Below the pieces are notes generated by a model. It had not been told where the DNA came from. It did no database searches and worked only from the letters and a program-made list of their open reading frames with translations. Below, one piece after another: positions 37,597 through 47,854 of a stretch of DNA of 64,000 bases (the first letter of the stretch is position 1; each line of letters begins with the position of its first letter). The position numbers and the translations under genes were made by a program. This DNA is from Bacteroidota bacterium (GTDB lineage: Bacteria > Bacteroidota > Rhodothermia > JANXDC01): NCBI GenBank assembly GCA_025998875.1, contig AP024675.1:1058501-1122500 (forward strand), written 5' to 3'.

Positions 37597-38532
37597 GTGG
37601 AACGCATCCTGCTTGTCGGCGCGACGGGCTTCATCGGCCAGGCCCTGGTGCAGAAGCTGGCCGGGCCCGAGCGGGAGCTCGTCCTGCTCACCCGCCGTCC
37701 CGAAGACGCTCGCCTCAGGGGCGCATGGCCCAGGGGGGTGCGCCTGCTCGGCTGGGACGGCCGATCCCCCGGCCCCTGGCTCCAGGAGCTCGACGGGGCG
37801 CGCGCCCTGGTTAATCTCGCCGGACATCGTATCGCCGCCTTCCGCTGGACCGGCGCGCATCGCCGCCGCGTACGGGAAAGCCGCCTGCGCACAACCGAAC
37901 TGCTCCTGGAGGCCATGGCGCGGGTAACCCGGCCCCCGGAGGTGTTCCTGAGCGCCTCCGCCGTGGGCTATTACGGAGACCGGGGCGAAGAGCAGCTGAC
38001 CGAAGCCAGCCCCTCCGGAACGGGGTTTCTGGCCGAGCTCGCCCGGCAATGGGAGGATCAAGCCCGGGAGGCCGAGCGCCTGGGCGTGCGCGTTCTGCTG
38101 GCCCGTATCGGGGTTGTGCTCGATCGCGCCGGAGGACTGCTCAGACAGCTGTTGCCCCTCTACCGGCTGGGGCTGGGGGGGCGGCTGGGTTCCGGCCGGC
38201 AATGGATGGCCTGGATCCATCGGCAGGATGTGGCACGCGCCCTCGCCTTCCTGCTCGAGCGTCCGGATGCGAGCGGGCCCTGGAACGTGGTCTCCCCCCA
38301 TCCCGTCCGACAGGCCTGCTTTGCCCGCGAGCTCGCCCGCCTGCTCCGCAGGCCCACGTGGGGGCATCTGCCCGCCTGGATGCTCCGGTGGCTTCTGGGA
38401 AGCAAGCAGGCCCAGGAGCTCCTGCTGGCCAGCACGCGCGCCCTTCCGGCCCGGCTCCAGGCCGCGGGCTTCCGGTTCCGGTATCCGGACCTGCCCTCGG
38501 CCCTGCGCGCGGCTATGGGGGAAGCTCCCTGA
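37597..38532 (+). CDS. TIGR01777-type NAD-dependent epimerase-like protein
   Basis: A 311-residue SDR-superfamily protein of the YfcH/TIGR01777 group. The Rossmann motif LVGATGFIGQALVQKL begins at about residue 6, with the family segments LVNLAGHRIAAFRWT, SASAVGYYGDRGEEQLTE and MAWIHRQDVARAL. The start is GTG 37597, with AGGAG 8 bases before it; a long antisense-looking extension upstream is rejected. Function in the family is unproven. Its end overlaps the convergent LolD-like gene by 20 bases. Confidence 0.82.
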   Translation: MERILLVGATGFIGQALVQKLAGPERELVLLTRRPEDARLRGAWPRGVRLLGWDGRSPGPWLQELDGARALVNLAGHRIAAFRWTGAHRRRVRESRLRTTELLLEAMARVTRPPEVFLSASAVGYYGDRGEEQLTEASPSGTGFLAELARQWEDQAREAERLGVRVLLARIGVVLDRAGGLLRQLLPLYRLGLGGRLGSGRQWMAWIHRQDVARALAFLLERPDASGPWNVVSPHPVRQACFARELARLLRRPTWGHLPAWMLRWLLGSKQAQELLLASTRALPARLQAAGFRFRYPDLPSALRAAMGEAP

Positions 38533-39199
38533 GCAGTCCCTCCTCCAGGAGCAGGCGACGCTCGCAACGGGAGGCGATCTGCACGTCGTGCGTGGCCAGC
38601 AGTAGGGCGGTCCTCCGTTCCCGGCGCAGTTCCTCAAACAGCTCCAGGACCTCATCGCGGGCGCGCGCGTCCAGATTGCCCGTCGGCTCGTCGGCCAGCA
38701 GCAGGACGGGATCTCGGATGAGGGCCCGCGCGATGGCCACCCGCTGTTGTTCGCCCCCGGAAAGCTCCGAGGGCCGGTGATCGAGCCGATCCCCCAGCCC
38801 CAGCCTTTCCAGCAGTGCGCGCGCCCGCCGGAAGGCCTCCCGCCGGGAAGCGCCCCCCATCCACAGGGGCAGGGCCACGTTCTCCAGGGCGGAAAGCTCC
38901 CCGAGCAGATGGTGAAACTGAAAGACAAAGCCCACCTGCTGGCCTCGCAGGCGGGCCCGCGCCTCGGCCCCGAGCCCGAAGAGGTCCACGCCGGCGATCC
39001 ATACCCGGCCCCCGTCGGGCTCCTCCAGCCCTCCGAGCAGATGTAGCAGCGTGCTTTTGCCCGATCCGGAGGCGCCCAGCAGGGCCACGGACTCCCCGGC
39101 CTGAAGACACACACTCACCCCGCGCAGCACCTCCAGACGCGTCCGACCCCAGGGATAGGATTTGCGCAGATCCCGGGCTTCCAGTACCGGAGTCGGCAT
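38513..39199 (-). CDS. LolD-like ABC transporter ATP-binding protein
   Basis: A 228-residue ABC ATPase of the MacB/LolD group. Walker A is GASGSGKST, the signature is ELSGGEQQRVAIARALIRDP and Walker B is VLLLADEPTGNLD. The N-terminal ARDLRKSYPWGRTRLEVLRGVS and the QVGFVFQFHHLL segment are typical of lipoprotein-releasing LolD. The permease (LolC/LolE) gene is not adjacent. I start at ATG 39199, GAAGGG being 10 bases upstream. Confidence 0.8.
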   Translation of the reverse strand: MPTPVLEARDLRKSYPWGRTRLEVLRGVSVCLQAGESVALLGASGSGKSTLLHLLGGLEEPDGGRVWIAGVDLFGLGAEARARLRGQQVGFVFQFHHLLGELSALENVALPLWMGGASRREAFRRARALLERLGLGDRLDHRPSELSGGEQQRVAIARALIRDPVLLLADEPTGNLDARARDEVLELFEELRRERRTALLLATHDVQIASRCERRLLLEEGLLRELPP

Positions 39200-39335
39200 A
39201 GGCGACAGCCCTTCGGTGGGTTGCTGGCTTTCCCGCATGGACCGGCAGACGAAGGTCGGGTCCCCGCCCCCCGCAGAGCAAGCCCAAACAGGGGCCGAAG
39301 TTGTATATTTAGCCCCGGCACGATGAGGAGGCACC

Positions 39336-40715
39336 ATGCCCCCGCCTACGATTCTCGTCGTTGATGATGAGCGCGCTGTGCGCAATGCCCTGCGGGAGAT
39401 CCTCGAGCACGAAGGCTACAGGGTCGAGGAGGCCACCCACGGGGAAGAGGCGCTCCAGAAGGCGGCCGAAGACCGCATCGCGCTCGTGTTGCTGGATATC
39501 AAGATGCCCGGCCGGGACGGCATGGAGGTGCTGGCCGAACTGCGCCTCAAACGCCCCGACCTGCCCGTGGTTATCCTCACCGGACACGGGACGATCGAAC
39601 AGGCCGTGGAGGCCATCCGGGCCGGGGCGTTTGATTTTCTGGAAAAGCCCCCGGATCTGAACCGCCTGCTCGTCACCCTGCGCAACGCGCTGCGCAGTGC
39701 CCATCTGGAGGCGGAAAACCGCACCCTGCGCCAGCTCGCCCTGCGCCTGGATCCCATCCTGGGCCAGAGCCCGGCCCTGGAGGCCGTCCGGGAGCTGATC
39801 GAACGCGTCGCCCCCACCGAGGCGCGCGTGCTCATCCAGGGCCCCTCGGGCACGGGAAAAGAACTCGTGGCCCGCTGGATTCACGCTCGATCCCGGCGCC
39901 GGGAGGGACCGTTTGTGGCTATCAACTGCGCCGCGATCCCCTCGGAACTGCTCGAGGCCGAACTCTTCGGATACGAAAAAGGCGCCTTCACCGGTGCCAG
40001 CCGGGAACGGCCCGGACTCTTCGAGCTGGCCCACGGGGGTACGCTCTTGCTCGATGAGATCGGCGATATGCCCCCGGCGGCCCAGGCCAAGGTGCTGCGC
40101 GCCCTCGAAGAGCGCCAGATCCTGCGCGTGGGCGGCCGAAGCCCCATCCCCGTGGACGTGCGCATCCTGGCCGCTACCAACCGCGACCTGCAGGCCGAAA
40201 TACGCGCCGGCCGCTTCCGGGAAGACCTCTACCACCGGCTGGCCGTGATCACCCTTTCCCTGCCCCCCCTCCGGGAACGGCCCGAAGACATCGCCCTTCT
40301 GGCCCGCGAGCGGCTGGACCGCATCTGCCAGGAAAACCGCTTCCCCCCGAAGCGCTTCTCCCCGGCCGCCCTGCGCCTGCTTGAGCGCCTGCCCTGGCCC
40401 GGAAACGTGCGCGAGCTCTTCAACGCCGTCGAACGGCTGGCCATCCTCGTGCCCGGACCGGAGATCACAGACCAGGACGTGCGCCGCTACGTGCCCGCCG
40501 CAGATCCGGAGCCCGAATCCTCCTCCTGGCAGGAGGCGCGCACCTGGGCGGAATTCCGCGCCCGCGCCGAACGCGAATTCCTGGAGCGCGCGCTCCGACG
40601 CCACGGATGGAATATCTCCCGCACGGCCCAGGCCATCGGCATGCCCCGAAGCCACCTGTACGCCAAAATGGCCCGATACGGCCTGCGCCGGCCCGAAATC
40701 CACCCCGAAGAATGA
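39336..40715 (+). CDS. NtrC-family sigma-54-dependent response regulator
   Basis: A 459-residue response regulator that activates sigma-54 RNA polymerase. The receiver has acidic residues at D10/D11 and the phosphorylated D54 (LLDIKMPG). The AAA+ domain has Walker A GPSGTGKE near 169, GAFTGA near 217 and GTLLLDEIGDMP; the C-terminal Fis-type HTH reads ISRTAQAIGMPRSHLYAKM. The partner kinase is not adjacent. It is divergent from the LolD-like gene; a TATATTTA box (39304-39311) lies 24 bases before the start. A sigma-54 promoter candidate is found at 50.0 kb. Confidence 0.93.
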   Translation: MPPPTILVVDDERAVRNALREILEHEGYRVEEATHGEEALQKAAEDRIALVLLDIKMPGRDGMEVLAELRLKRPDLPVVILTGHGTIEQAVEAIRAGAFDFLEKPPDLNRLLVTLRNALRSAHLEAENRTLRQLALRLDPILGQSPALEAVRELIERVAPTEARVLIQGPSGTGKELVARWIHARSRRREGPFVAINCAAIPSELLEAELFGYEKGAFTGASRERPGLFELAHGGTLLLDEIGDMPPAAQAKVLRALEERQILRVGGRSPIPVDVRILAATNRDLQAEIRAGRFREDLYHRLAVITLSLPPLRERPEDIALLARERLDRICQENRFPPKRFSPAALRLLERLPWPGNVRELFNAVERLAILVPGPEITDQDVRRYVPAADPEPESSSWQEARTWAEFRARAEREFLERALRRHGWNISRTAQAIGMPRSHLYAKMARYGLRRPEIHPEE

Positions 40716-40975
40716 GCGCCACCGGCGGCTTCCCGGACCCGCCTGAGCGGTAAAAGGGGCGCGGCCCGGAAACGCGCACCCGCTCCGGAAGCGCCGCACC
40801 CCACTTTCCCGCCCCCGGAGCCGCCCCGAATGCGTCCGGACGGCCCCGGACCCGCAAGGCCGAAGCCCCCCGCCTCTTCCCACCGGCCCGGAATGCACAG
40901 GCCGGCCCGCGGAAGCCACAACCGCCGGTGCGCGCCCGAACCGAACCCACACCTGAAAATTTTTTCCGCCCCCTC
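40716..40975 (+). other. gene-free GC-rich stretch
   Basis: Very GC-rich sequence with repeated CCGG- and GGCC-containing words (for example GGCCCGGAA twice) but no convincing reading frame, terminator or RNA. Antisense open frames here are GC artefacts. Confidence 0.6.
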
Positions 40976-41006
40976 TTGACAGCCGTCTTCAGGCCCGCTA
41001 TCTTCG
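40976..41006 (+). promoter_or_regulatory. promoter of the exported island
   Basis: TTGACA (40976-40981), 17-base spacer, TATCTTCG (40999-41006), which is one base from TAnnTTTG. The surrounding CCTCTTGACAG is the same as in the tandem rRNA promoters at 63.2-63.4 kb. It lies about 140 bases before the first gene. Confidence 0.75.
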
Positions 41007-41050
41007 CTCCGTCGCAAGGAGTTCATCCCGATCGGCACCTCAAAAACATG

Positions 41051-41098
41051 AGGACCTTCCCCGGTGCGCCTGTACAGGCGGGCAGGGTGGGGAATCCT
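41051..41098 (+). ncRNA. structured 5' leader of the exported island
   Basis: The leader folds by nested perfect arms: AGGA/TCCT (41051-41054, 41095-41098), TTCCCC/GGGGAA (41057-41062, 41089-41094) and CGCCTG/CAGGCG (41067-41072, 41075-41080). An alternative hairpin CCTCA/TGAGG (41038-41042, 41049-41053) would compete with the outer arms. No known riboswitch was recognised. AGGAGG lies just before the first gene. Confidence 0.5.
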
Positions 41099-41146
41099 GA
41101 CAGGTATCGTCGCGCGATGTATAACCCAAACACAGGAGGTCTTCCT

Positions 41147-44100
41147 ATGCGCAGGTTTTTACTCTCCCTGCTGGGGGCCGGAGCGGTCTTCTTCTGGGAC
41201 CTCTCTCAGGCCCTGGCGCAGGCCAACATCCAGCCGCGGGTAATGCACCAAGTGTTACGGCCACTCTGAACGAGGATAACCAGAATGGTGCGTTGAATGC
41301 GGGCCGCGACGTGCGGTATCGATTCCAGCCCAGGATTGGAGCAGATGGGCAGATTCTTGCGATTACTGCATCCAACTCGCGCGGTGCGGGGTTTACTGAT
41401 TTGATAGTACCGCCTTTCCTCTATCACCAACTTCGGTTTTGATGTTACCAGTGCTCCTTCGGGCTATCGGGTGGTTTTTGCCTACCAGCAGCAGGGTGCC
41501 CAGACCTTCTGGAGCCCGGAGAACCGGTCCATCAGCTTCACGGTGGTGGATGATGCGGCCACATCGACTGTGAGCAACGACTATGTCGATGTGACCATTC
41601 CCCGTGATGGGTACGGAACCGGAACGGGTAATCTGGCCATTACGATTCGTGTTACGGCCTATCTCTATGACAGCAGCAACAACCTGCTTGCGCAGGCCAA
41701 TCAGGATCTGCGCATTGTAGTTGCGCCGGTAGATGATGGGGCCCCTAAGAACTATCCGGTGACGACCATCCTCACGGTTACCATCCCGGAGGACCAGATC
41801 ACCACGGTGGACATGAATCAGATGCTCTCCAACTACATCGCTCAGGATGGTCCTATCGGCTTTGATGGTTTTGGGGCCTGGCAACCGGGAGCTGGGGTGA
41901 CGCTGGATGCGGGTAGCAACGATCCGTTCAATGATCCCAATCGCTCTGCCCTTGCCGATCCCAACGCGCCGAATCGTCCGGCTGCCTCGCTTGCTTCGGG
42001 GGTGTTTTTCAATAACACAACCGGTCAGCTTCAGATCCGTCCGGATCGGGATGAGACGGGGTCCGGAACGATTCGGGTCTCCTATACGGATGGTGACGGT
42101 CAGGTGGGGAATGTGGATTTCCGCTTTGTCATTACCCCCCAGCCCGATGCGCCGACCCTGTTTGTGGCAGCGCGGGATGCGGCTACGGTGGAGCCCGGCC
42201 TTCAGCGTGCTGCTGCCCTGGGCGGAGGAGCTGTAACATGGGCTGAGTGGGTTACGCGCGTCATTCAGGGCCAGGACCCCAGATTCCTGAACAGGCCCGT
42301 CTTCTTCCTGCGAACTTTTGAGGATGATAACGCGACCTACACGATCAATCTCAACAACTTGAATGCAAGCCCCACAGCTCCCATTCCGGGTCCGGGCGCG
42401 GTCATCTTCCAGTATGATAATACTGCTAATCGGCCGGTGTTCGAGGATGTGGAGACGCCGCTAGCGAACCTTACCTACTCCGTGCGCGTTACGGATAAGA
42501 GCCTCTCGCAGAGCTTCACGGGTATTGCCTCGATAACGGGTGGTAATCAGCTGCAGATACAGATCCCGGCTGACTTTAACACGGATCTCAACTGCGACGG
42601 TGTTCCGGATACGCTCTACGTGCTCGTTACGGCCCGCGATAATGGGATTCTGGCAGGTGAGGGTGGATTGAGGCAGACTTTCCCGGCCGCAGAGTATCAG
42701 GCTTCGGGGGCTACTAGCACAACGACGCGGAGCACGGAGATTGCGCTCTTTGCCCTCGTTGTGACGCCGGCCAACGACGCCCCGCGTCTGGTTACGGGTC
42801 TTTCCCCCGCACCCACGGACACCCTGCGTCTGGGGCAGGGAGATAGCCAAGGTGGATTTCAGTACACCTCTTCTGTGAGCGGGGGGAGGATCGTCTACAC
42901 GCTGGGCAATCCCTTCTCCAGCTCCGGGTATGCGGCTACGAACTCCACCTTTACCCGGGGAACGACGTGGGAGGATGTGGACTGCAATGACCGGCTCTCC
43001 TTTACGGTTACGGGTGTGACGGTTGTTCATTCCGGTGGTCTGGTCACACTGCCCACGACGTGGCAGAACTTCTTCTCCTTCTCCTTCGATGCCTCGGGCA
43101 GGCTCACTGTTTCGGTTGCGGACTCGGCCTACCGGTACATGACGAGCTTGCGGCCAACAAGTAATCTGGCTGCTACAAATCCGCGCGATCGTGGCTTTGG
43201 TGGTGCCCGAGGTGATCACGTTCGGATCGTCTTCCAGGTGCAGGCCACGGACGGTCAGGGCTCTGTGGCCCTGAGCCAGAAGCAGTACGTTCTGGAGCTC
43301 ATCAACCTGCCCGAGCCGCCCGTGGTGCAGAGCACGCCCAGCACTTGTGGACAGACGGTGGTAGATAATCCGTCTAATCCGGCCGCGGCCCTGCAGGCGC
43401 TGATTAACTCCTATCCAGCGCAGGCCAGCTATGCGGGTCCGGGCTCTGCCACTATTTCCCTCGGCAGGGTGCGTCAGACGCCCCAGACGGGTGATGTGTT
43501 TTCCGATCCGGATCTGCAGGTTGGTGACAACCTCACTATCACGGCCGTGGTGGTGCCCGCGGCGCCTGGCTTTAACGTCGTCCCTTCCGGTTTGGCGCCG
43601 GCAGCGGGGACGCCGCCTTCTGTTGGGCCCCTGAGCCTTACGGTGCAGTACCCGCAGGGGTACTTTAACCGGCGCATCGTGAAGACGGGCCCGAACCGCT
43701 GGGAGGTGCAGGCCTTTGGTTCCACGCCCAAGGTGCGCGTAACGCTCACGGATGCAAGCGGGCGTTCCGCCACGGTAGAGTTCGATCTCTGCGTGCTGGC
43801 TGGCAACCAGCCTCCGATGGTGCTCAATCCGATGCCGGATCAGACGTTCCGGGAGGACACGGAGCGGCTCACATACCGGTTCCCGCTGACGAACCTGGGC
43901 TTTGATCCGGATGCGGACCTGCTCTCCTTCGACGTCCATCCCAAGACGATCAGCACGCCGCAGGGGGACATCACGCAGGCGGTGCAGAACAACTCCGAGC
44001 TCCTGATCTCCATCCCGCCGCGGCATGTGGGCGTCTATCCGAACAACTACCTACTGGTCTTCGACTCCGGCGTGGACAAGGTCTTCAACACGGCCTTCAA

Positions 44101-44497
44101 TGCCGACGGGTCGGTGAACACGCAGGTCAATACGAATTACCTGGCTGATGACGGGTACTATGTGGACCAGTACCAGATCATCATCCAGGCGGCCACGGCG
44201 GTTGAGGCCGAGCCTGTAGCGGAGATTCCCACCGAGGTCGTGCTGGAGCAGAACTATCCCAACCCGTTCAATCCGAGCACGAAGATCCGCTTCGGGCTGC
44301 CGAAGGCCGAGTCCGTGACGCTGGAGGTCTACAACGTGCTTGGCCAGCGGGTAGCCACGCTTGTGGGCGGTGAGATGCTCAAGGCGGGCTATCACACGGT
44401 GAGCTTCGAGGCGCGTGATTTGCCCTCGGGCACGTACTTCTACAAGCTCGTGGCCGGGGACAAGGTCATCACGCGCAAGATGACCCTGCTCAAGTAA
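41147..44497 (+). CDS. large exported T9SS cargo protein with cadherin-like repeats, two frameshifts
   Basis: The reading runs from ATG 41147 (MRRFLLSLLGAGAVFF signal peptide; AGGAGG upstream) to 44497, about 1116 residues when two single-base shifts are repaired: a missing A near 41240 and an extra C near 41418. The long uninterrupted part begins near 41430. Repeats of cadherin/Ig type are suggested by IPEDQ and NQPPMVLNPMPDQTFREDT. The C-terminus, from VVLEQNYPNPFNPSTKI, is a textbook T9SS type A sorting domain, so the protein is surface-attached. A DVETP ... NCDGVPDTL region is shared with the next gene. Function unknown. Confidence 0.8.
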
Positions 44498-44519
44498 GCA
44501 CTTAGCGCCGCCGTTGTAG

Positions 44520-44559
44520 CGGGGCAGAGGACATCGTGTCCTCTGCCCCGTTTTGTTTT
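44520..44559 (+). terminator. rho-independent terminator
   Basis: A perfect 14-base stem (CGGGGCAGAGGACA at 44520-44533 with its complement at 44537-44550), loop TCG, followed by TTTTGTTTT. It separates the first island gene from the second. Confidence 0.92.
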
Positions 44560-44614
44560 CGGGGTAGCGGAAGGGGGATAGGGAATGTAACTTGCGCAGG
44601 TGGAGGTGTTGGCC

Positions 44615-46930
44615 ATGCGCGCTGTAGGCATCGAATGGGTCCTGGCGTTGGTTGTGGGCCTTCTGGGCTGGGGAGGGGTTCTGTGGGCGCAAAATCCGCC
44701 GCAGTTGCGCGGAAAGGGGCTGGATCGAATCCTTGTCTATGAAGACGGGGACTCCGACGGCCGAGTGGGGGATGTGTGGGCCAGTGCTACGGTCGAATGG
44801 CTTTTGAATCTGGAGAACGGCCAGGTGGGCCTGCGGGTGCTTTCCGGACGGCGGGACGGGGATACCAGTATTGTGGTGTTTTCGGAGGTCACGCCCTGGT
44901 ATCCGGTCGCCGTCGACGGGGAGCGGCTATCGGGAGGGCTTTCGACGCTTCAGTTGCGCTATGAGGCGCTTTTTCCCCTGTCGGGTCCGGTGCAGATGCG
45001 GATTATCCGATGGCCGGAGACGTATCCCCGGGCCGCGGCTCTGGCCATTCGCGTCGAGGCCGATGCGTATGGACTTTTCCAGCTGCGCTATGCCATACGG
45101 GATACGGTTGATCAGGTGACGCTCTATGACGATGTCGTTTTGGAGGTGCGCTGTCGTTCCGATGGGCCGCCCCGGCTGCGTGGGCCGATACTGCTGTTGA
45201 AAAATACGCCCTCAGGGGAATTTGATCTGACGAGTCTGGTAACGGATCCGGATGGGACGCCGGAGTGGCTCCCTGTGGTGGAGGGGAACGTGGTCGGGCC
45301 GAACCAGCGCATCCAGGCCTTTCTGGTCGGCGATGGGGCGGATCCGTTTTTCGGAATGTCGAGCACGGGGGAGCTGGCCGGTCTGTACTGGGATGCGGCG
45401 CGCGCCCGACTGCGTCTGGTGCCCGCGGCCTGGGGGGCGCATTGGGGGAATAGCTACAGTCGGGTGCGTATCGGGGTGCGCAACGCCTGTCCCGCGGATA
45501 CGGAGCAGGTCGAGGTGCTTGTGCGTGTGGAGCCGGTCAACACACCGCCGTGGGTTTCTTCCGGGGAGGCCCTCTTTCCTCTTCCTACGGGGGGGCAGTA
45601 TTTCGCCTATGATAATCGTCCGATGCCTCTTCTGGGAGAGCGGACGCTCACGGAGGGCGACGAGCGGCTGTGGGTCTGGCATCTGGACGATGTGTTGCGC
45701 AGTACAGAAGCTCTGCGCCCTCCGGCAGCGCGTACGGGGCAGAATACGGGTGCAGGACAGGCGGTGCGTTCGCTTTTCTTTGATGTGGAGACTCCCACAG
45801 GCCGGGCGGAGGCGGACCTCACGTACCGATTGCGCCTGGAGCGTCGTCTGCCCGGTCGCACGGAGGTTGTGGCCGATGGGGTGGAGCGTGTGTTGCTCGG
45901 GGGCAGTTTCTTTGAGGTGGATAATCAGGCCAACGAGGTGCGTTTTCGGTTTGCGCCCGACTTTCATACGGACTTTGACTGCGATGGGCGATTGGATACG
46001 CTGCTGCTTGTGGTGCGGGCCTTTGATGACGGGCGGGCGATCGGCACGGAGGGTATCCGCGACGGCATAGGGGTTCCAGCCCGGGATCAACGCTACGATC
46101 GCCTCTTGTGGGCCGATTACGGGTTACCTATTATGGTGCGTCCGCGGCCCCGGGCGCCGGAGCGCATCAGTGCGGCGATCACGGATACGTTGCGTTTTCT
46201 GCGGGGTCAGTTCGAGGGCCGGGCGCGCGTGCATCCGCTTGAGGGCATACGGGCGGTTCCGGGCGGGGGAGCCATCGGCGATGGGAACGATCGGTTGCTG
46301 AGCCGGCCCTGGTATCGCATTCCCACGTGCGGGGATAGGCCCTTTATGCGCGTGCGCAGGACGCGTGTGCTCACCACCGGTGGATTGGGCTATCTGCAGC
46401 CTGGTGGGAGTGGGGAGGCGTTGTTTGAAGAGCTGATCGTGCGCAGCGATACGCTCTGGATTCGTCTGAGGCCGTATGTATATGAACTTATGCGCTTTGC
46501 TCCGCCCTCGGGTTTTGGGGATCTGCCGGGGCAGAACATACGGCTGTGGCTGGAGCTGGAGGCCCTGGGCAATACGGGGCTGGCCGGAGAGCCCATTACG
46601 GTGGTGCTCGAGCTGATCAATTCCGGATCGAGCACGGGGGTGGTTGAAGAGCCGCCGGAGGAGGGGTTGGAGCTACGGCTCTATCCCAATCCGGCGGCTT
46701 CGCGAGTGCGTCTGGAGGGCCGTAGCCAAGAAAGGGAGGTACGGGTGGAGATCTATACGCTGCTAGGACAGCGTATGGCGGTGCTGTCTCTGCGGCCCGA
46801 TGCGGGGGGTGATTTTGCGGCCTGGATAGAGGTAGCTTCCTGGCCGGCGGGATGGTATCTGGTCCGCGTGCGCGCAGGAAAGCAGGAGCACCTGCGCCCG
46901 CTGCTTGTGCGATCCGGTTCCGGGCGGTGA
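44615..46930 (+). CDS. exported T9SS-type protein related to its upstream neighbour
   Basis: A 771-residue protein starting at ATG 44615 (GGAGG 8 bases upstream) with a signal peptide (WVLALVVGLLGWGGVLWAQ). A central region, FFDVETPTGRAEADLTYRLRL then DFHTDFDCDGRLDTLLLVVRAFDDG, matches the DVETP/NLTYSVRV and DFNTDLNCDGVPDTL region of the preceding protein, so the two are diverged paralogues. The C-terminus (LRLYPNPAASRVRLEG, LLGQRMAVL) is a T9SS type A sorting domain. Function unknown; probably surface-located with its neighbour. Confidence 0.8.
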   Translation: MRAVGIEWVLALVVGLLGWGGVLWAQNPPQLRGKGLDRILVYEDGDSDGRVGDVWASATVEWLLNLENGQVGLRVLSGRRDGDTSIVVFSEVTPWYPVAVDGERLSGGLSTLQLRYEALFPLSGPVQMRIIRWPETYPRAAALAIRVEADAYGLFQLRYAIRDTVDQVTLYDDVVLEVRCRSDGPPRLRGPILLLKNTPSGEFDLTSLVTDPDGTPEWLPVVEGNVVGPNQRIQAFLVGDGADPFFGMSSTGELAGLYWDAARARLRLVPAAWGAHWGNSYSRVRIGVRNACPADTEQVEVLVRVEPVNTPPWVSSGEALFPLPTGGQYFAYDNRPMPLLGERTLTEGDERLWVWHLDDVLRSTEALRPPAARTGQNTGAGQAVRSLFFDVETPTGRAEADLTYRLRLERRLPGRTEVVADGVERVLLGGSFFEVDNQANEVRFRFAPDFHTDFDCDGRLDTLLLVVRAFDDGRAIGTEGIRDGIGVPARDQRYDRLLWADYGLPIMVRPRPRAPERISAAITDTLRFLRGQFEGRARVHPLEGIRAVPGGGAIGDGNDRLLSRPWYRIPTCGDRPFMRVRRTRVLTTGGLGYLQPGGSGEALFEELIVRSDTLWIRLRPYVYELMRFAPPSGFGDLPGQNIRLWLELEALGNTGLAGEPITVVLELINSGSSTGVVEEPPEEGLELRLYPNPAASRVRLEGRSQEREVRVEIYTLLGQRMAVLSLRPDAGGDFAAWIEVASWPAGWYLVRVRAGKQEHLRPLLVRSGSGR

Positions 46931-46942
46931 GGGTAAGCGCCG

Positions 46943-47854
46943 ATGCGGTGGTTGTGGTGGTGGGGGGTGGTCGGTTTTCTGGGGGGGTGTGCGCTGGGAG
47001 ATGAGACGATCTATCTGGCCCCCATGCACGCCAGCCCAGATGTGGGGGATACGGATAGCCTGCTGATCCCGTGGCTACCTCCCGGCCCCGAGGAGGTGGT
47101 GCTTCCCGGCTCCCTGCGAGCGGTTTTCCCGGCCCTGCAGACGCGCTATCAGGTGCGGCGATTTCAGCAGGGCGAGGGGGTGCGTGAAGAGCATCTGGCC
47201 TGGGCGCGGGCGCTGTTTCTGGATCCATCCGCATCGGGGTTTGCGGCGCTCTCTGTGGGGCGGGTTCAGATAGATGAATTCGAGGTGCCTGATGAGGGGT
47301 TTGTGAACTTTCCCTCCTATCGGTTGCAGGGCAGGTTGGGAAGCCCATTTGCCGCATCTTTTCCGTGGCTCAACCTGTGGCGTATATCGGGCAATCCACA
47401 GCGGGGGATCGGAGTGGCGGAACTGCGTGGTCCGCGCGCTCCGGAGCGGGTGCCGCGCTTGTCTGCACGTGTGCTGGATGTGGGCAAAGTGCTCATATCA
47501 AGCCGGGATTTCACCCTGAGCTGGGAATCCATTCCGGGAGGGGAAAAAGATACCCTGCTGGTGGAGTTTCGTTTTCTGGACCGGGCACGGGGGGTGGACT
47601 GGTTGCGTTGTCTGCTCGTGGTCCATCAGGATGACGGACTTTTTCGCATTCCCGCCCTCTATCTGAGGCGTATTGCCGAGCGGCTGCGGCAGGTAGTCGG
47701 AGAACAGGGTCTTTCCCTGATCCCCATGAGCATACGCCTGGTGCGTCTGCGTCAGGCTGTGGGGGCAATCCCGGGCTATGGGACGGTGCTCATCGTCAGC
47801 GCGGCGGAATACACGGTCGAAGATCTGTGGTTTCGCATCGAGGCAGGTCCATGA
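46943..47854 (+). CDS. lipoprotein of unknown function
   Basis: A 303-residue protein with a lipobox (VGFLGGC) at residues 10-16, so it is likely anchored to the outer membrane. No domain was recognised; the sequence is beta-rich (VEFRFLDRARGVDWLRC). It begins 12 bases after the T9SS-type protein and overlaps the next gene by 4 bases (ATGA), so it belongs to the same operon and probably the same cell-surface assembly. Confidence 0.72.
   Translation: MRWLWWWGVVGFLGGCALGDETIYLAPMHASPDVGDTDSLLIPWLPPGPEEVVLPGSLRAVFPALQTRYQVRRFQQGEGVREEHLAWARALFLDPSASGFAALSVGRVQIDEFEVPDEGFVNFPSYRLQGRLGSPFAASFPWLNLWRISGNPQRGIGVAELRGPRAPERVPRLSARVLDVGKVLISSRDFTLSWESIPGGEKDTLLVEFRFLDRARGVDWLRCLLVVHQDDGLFRIPALYLRRIAERLRQVVGEQGLSLIPMSIRLVRLRQAVGAIPGYGTVLIVSAAEYTVEDLWFRIEAGP

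Noticed and set aside
40465..41038. Minus-strand frames in the GC-rich gap
   Set aside because: Low-complexity Gly/Arg/Pro sequences that run into the response-regulator gene; no start signal.
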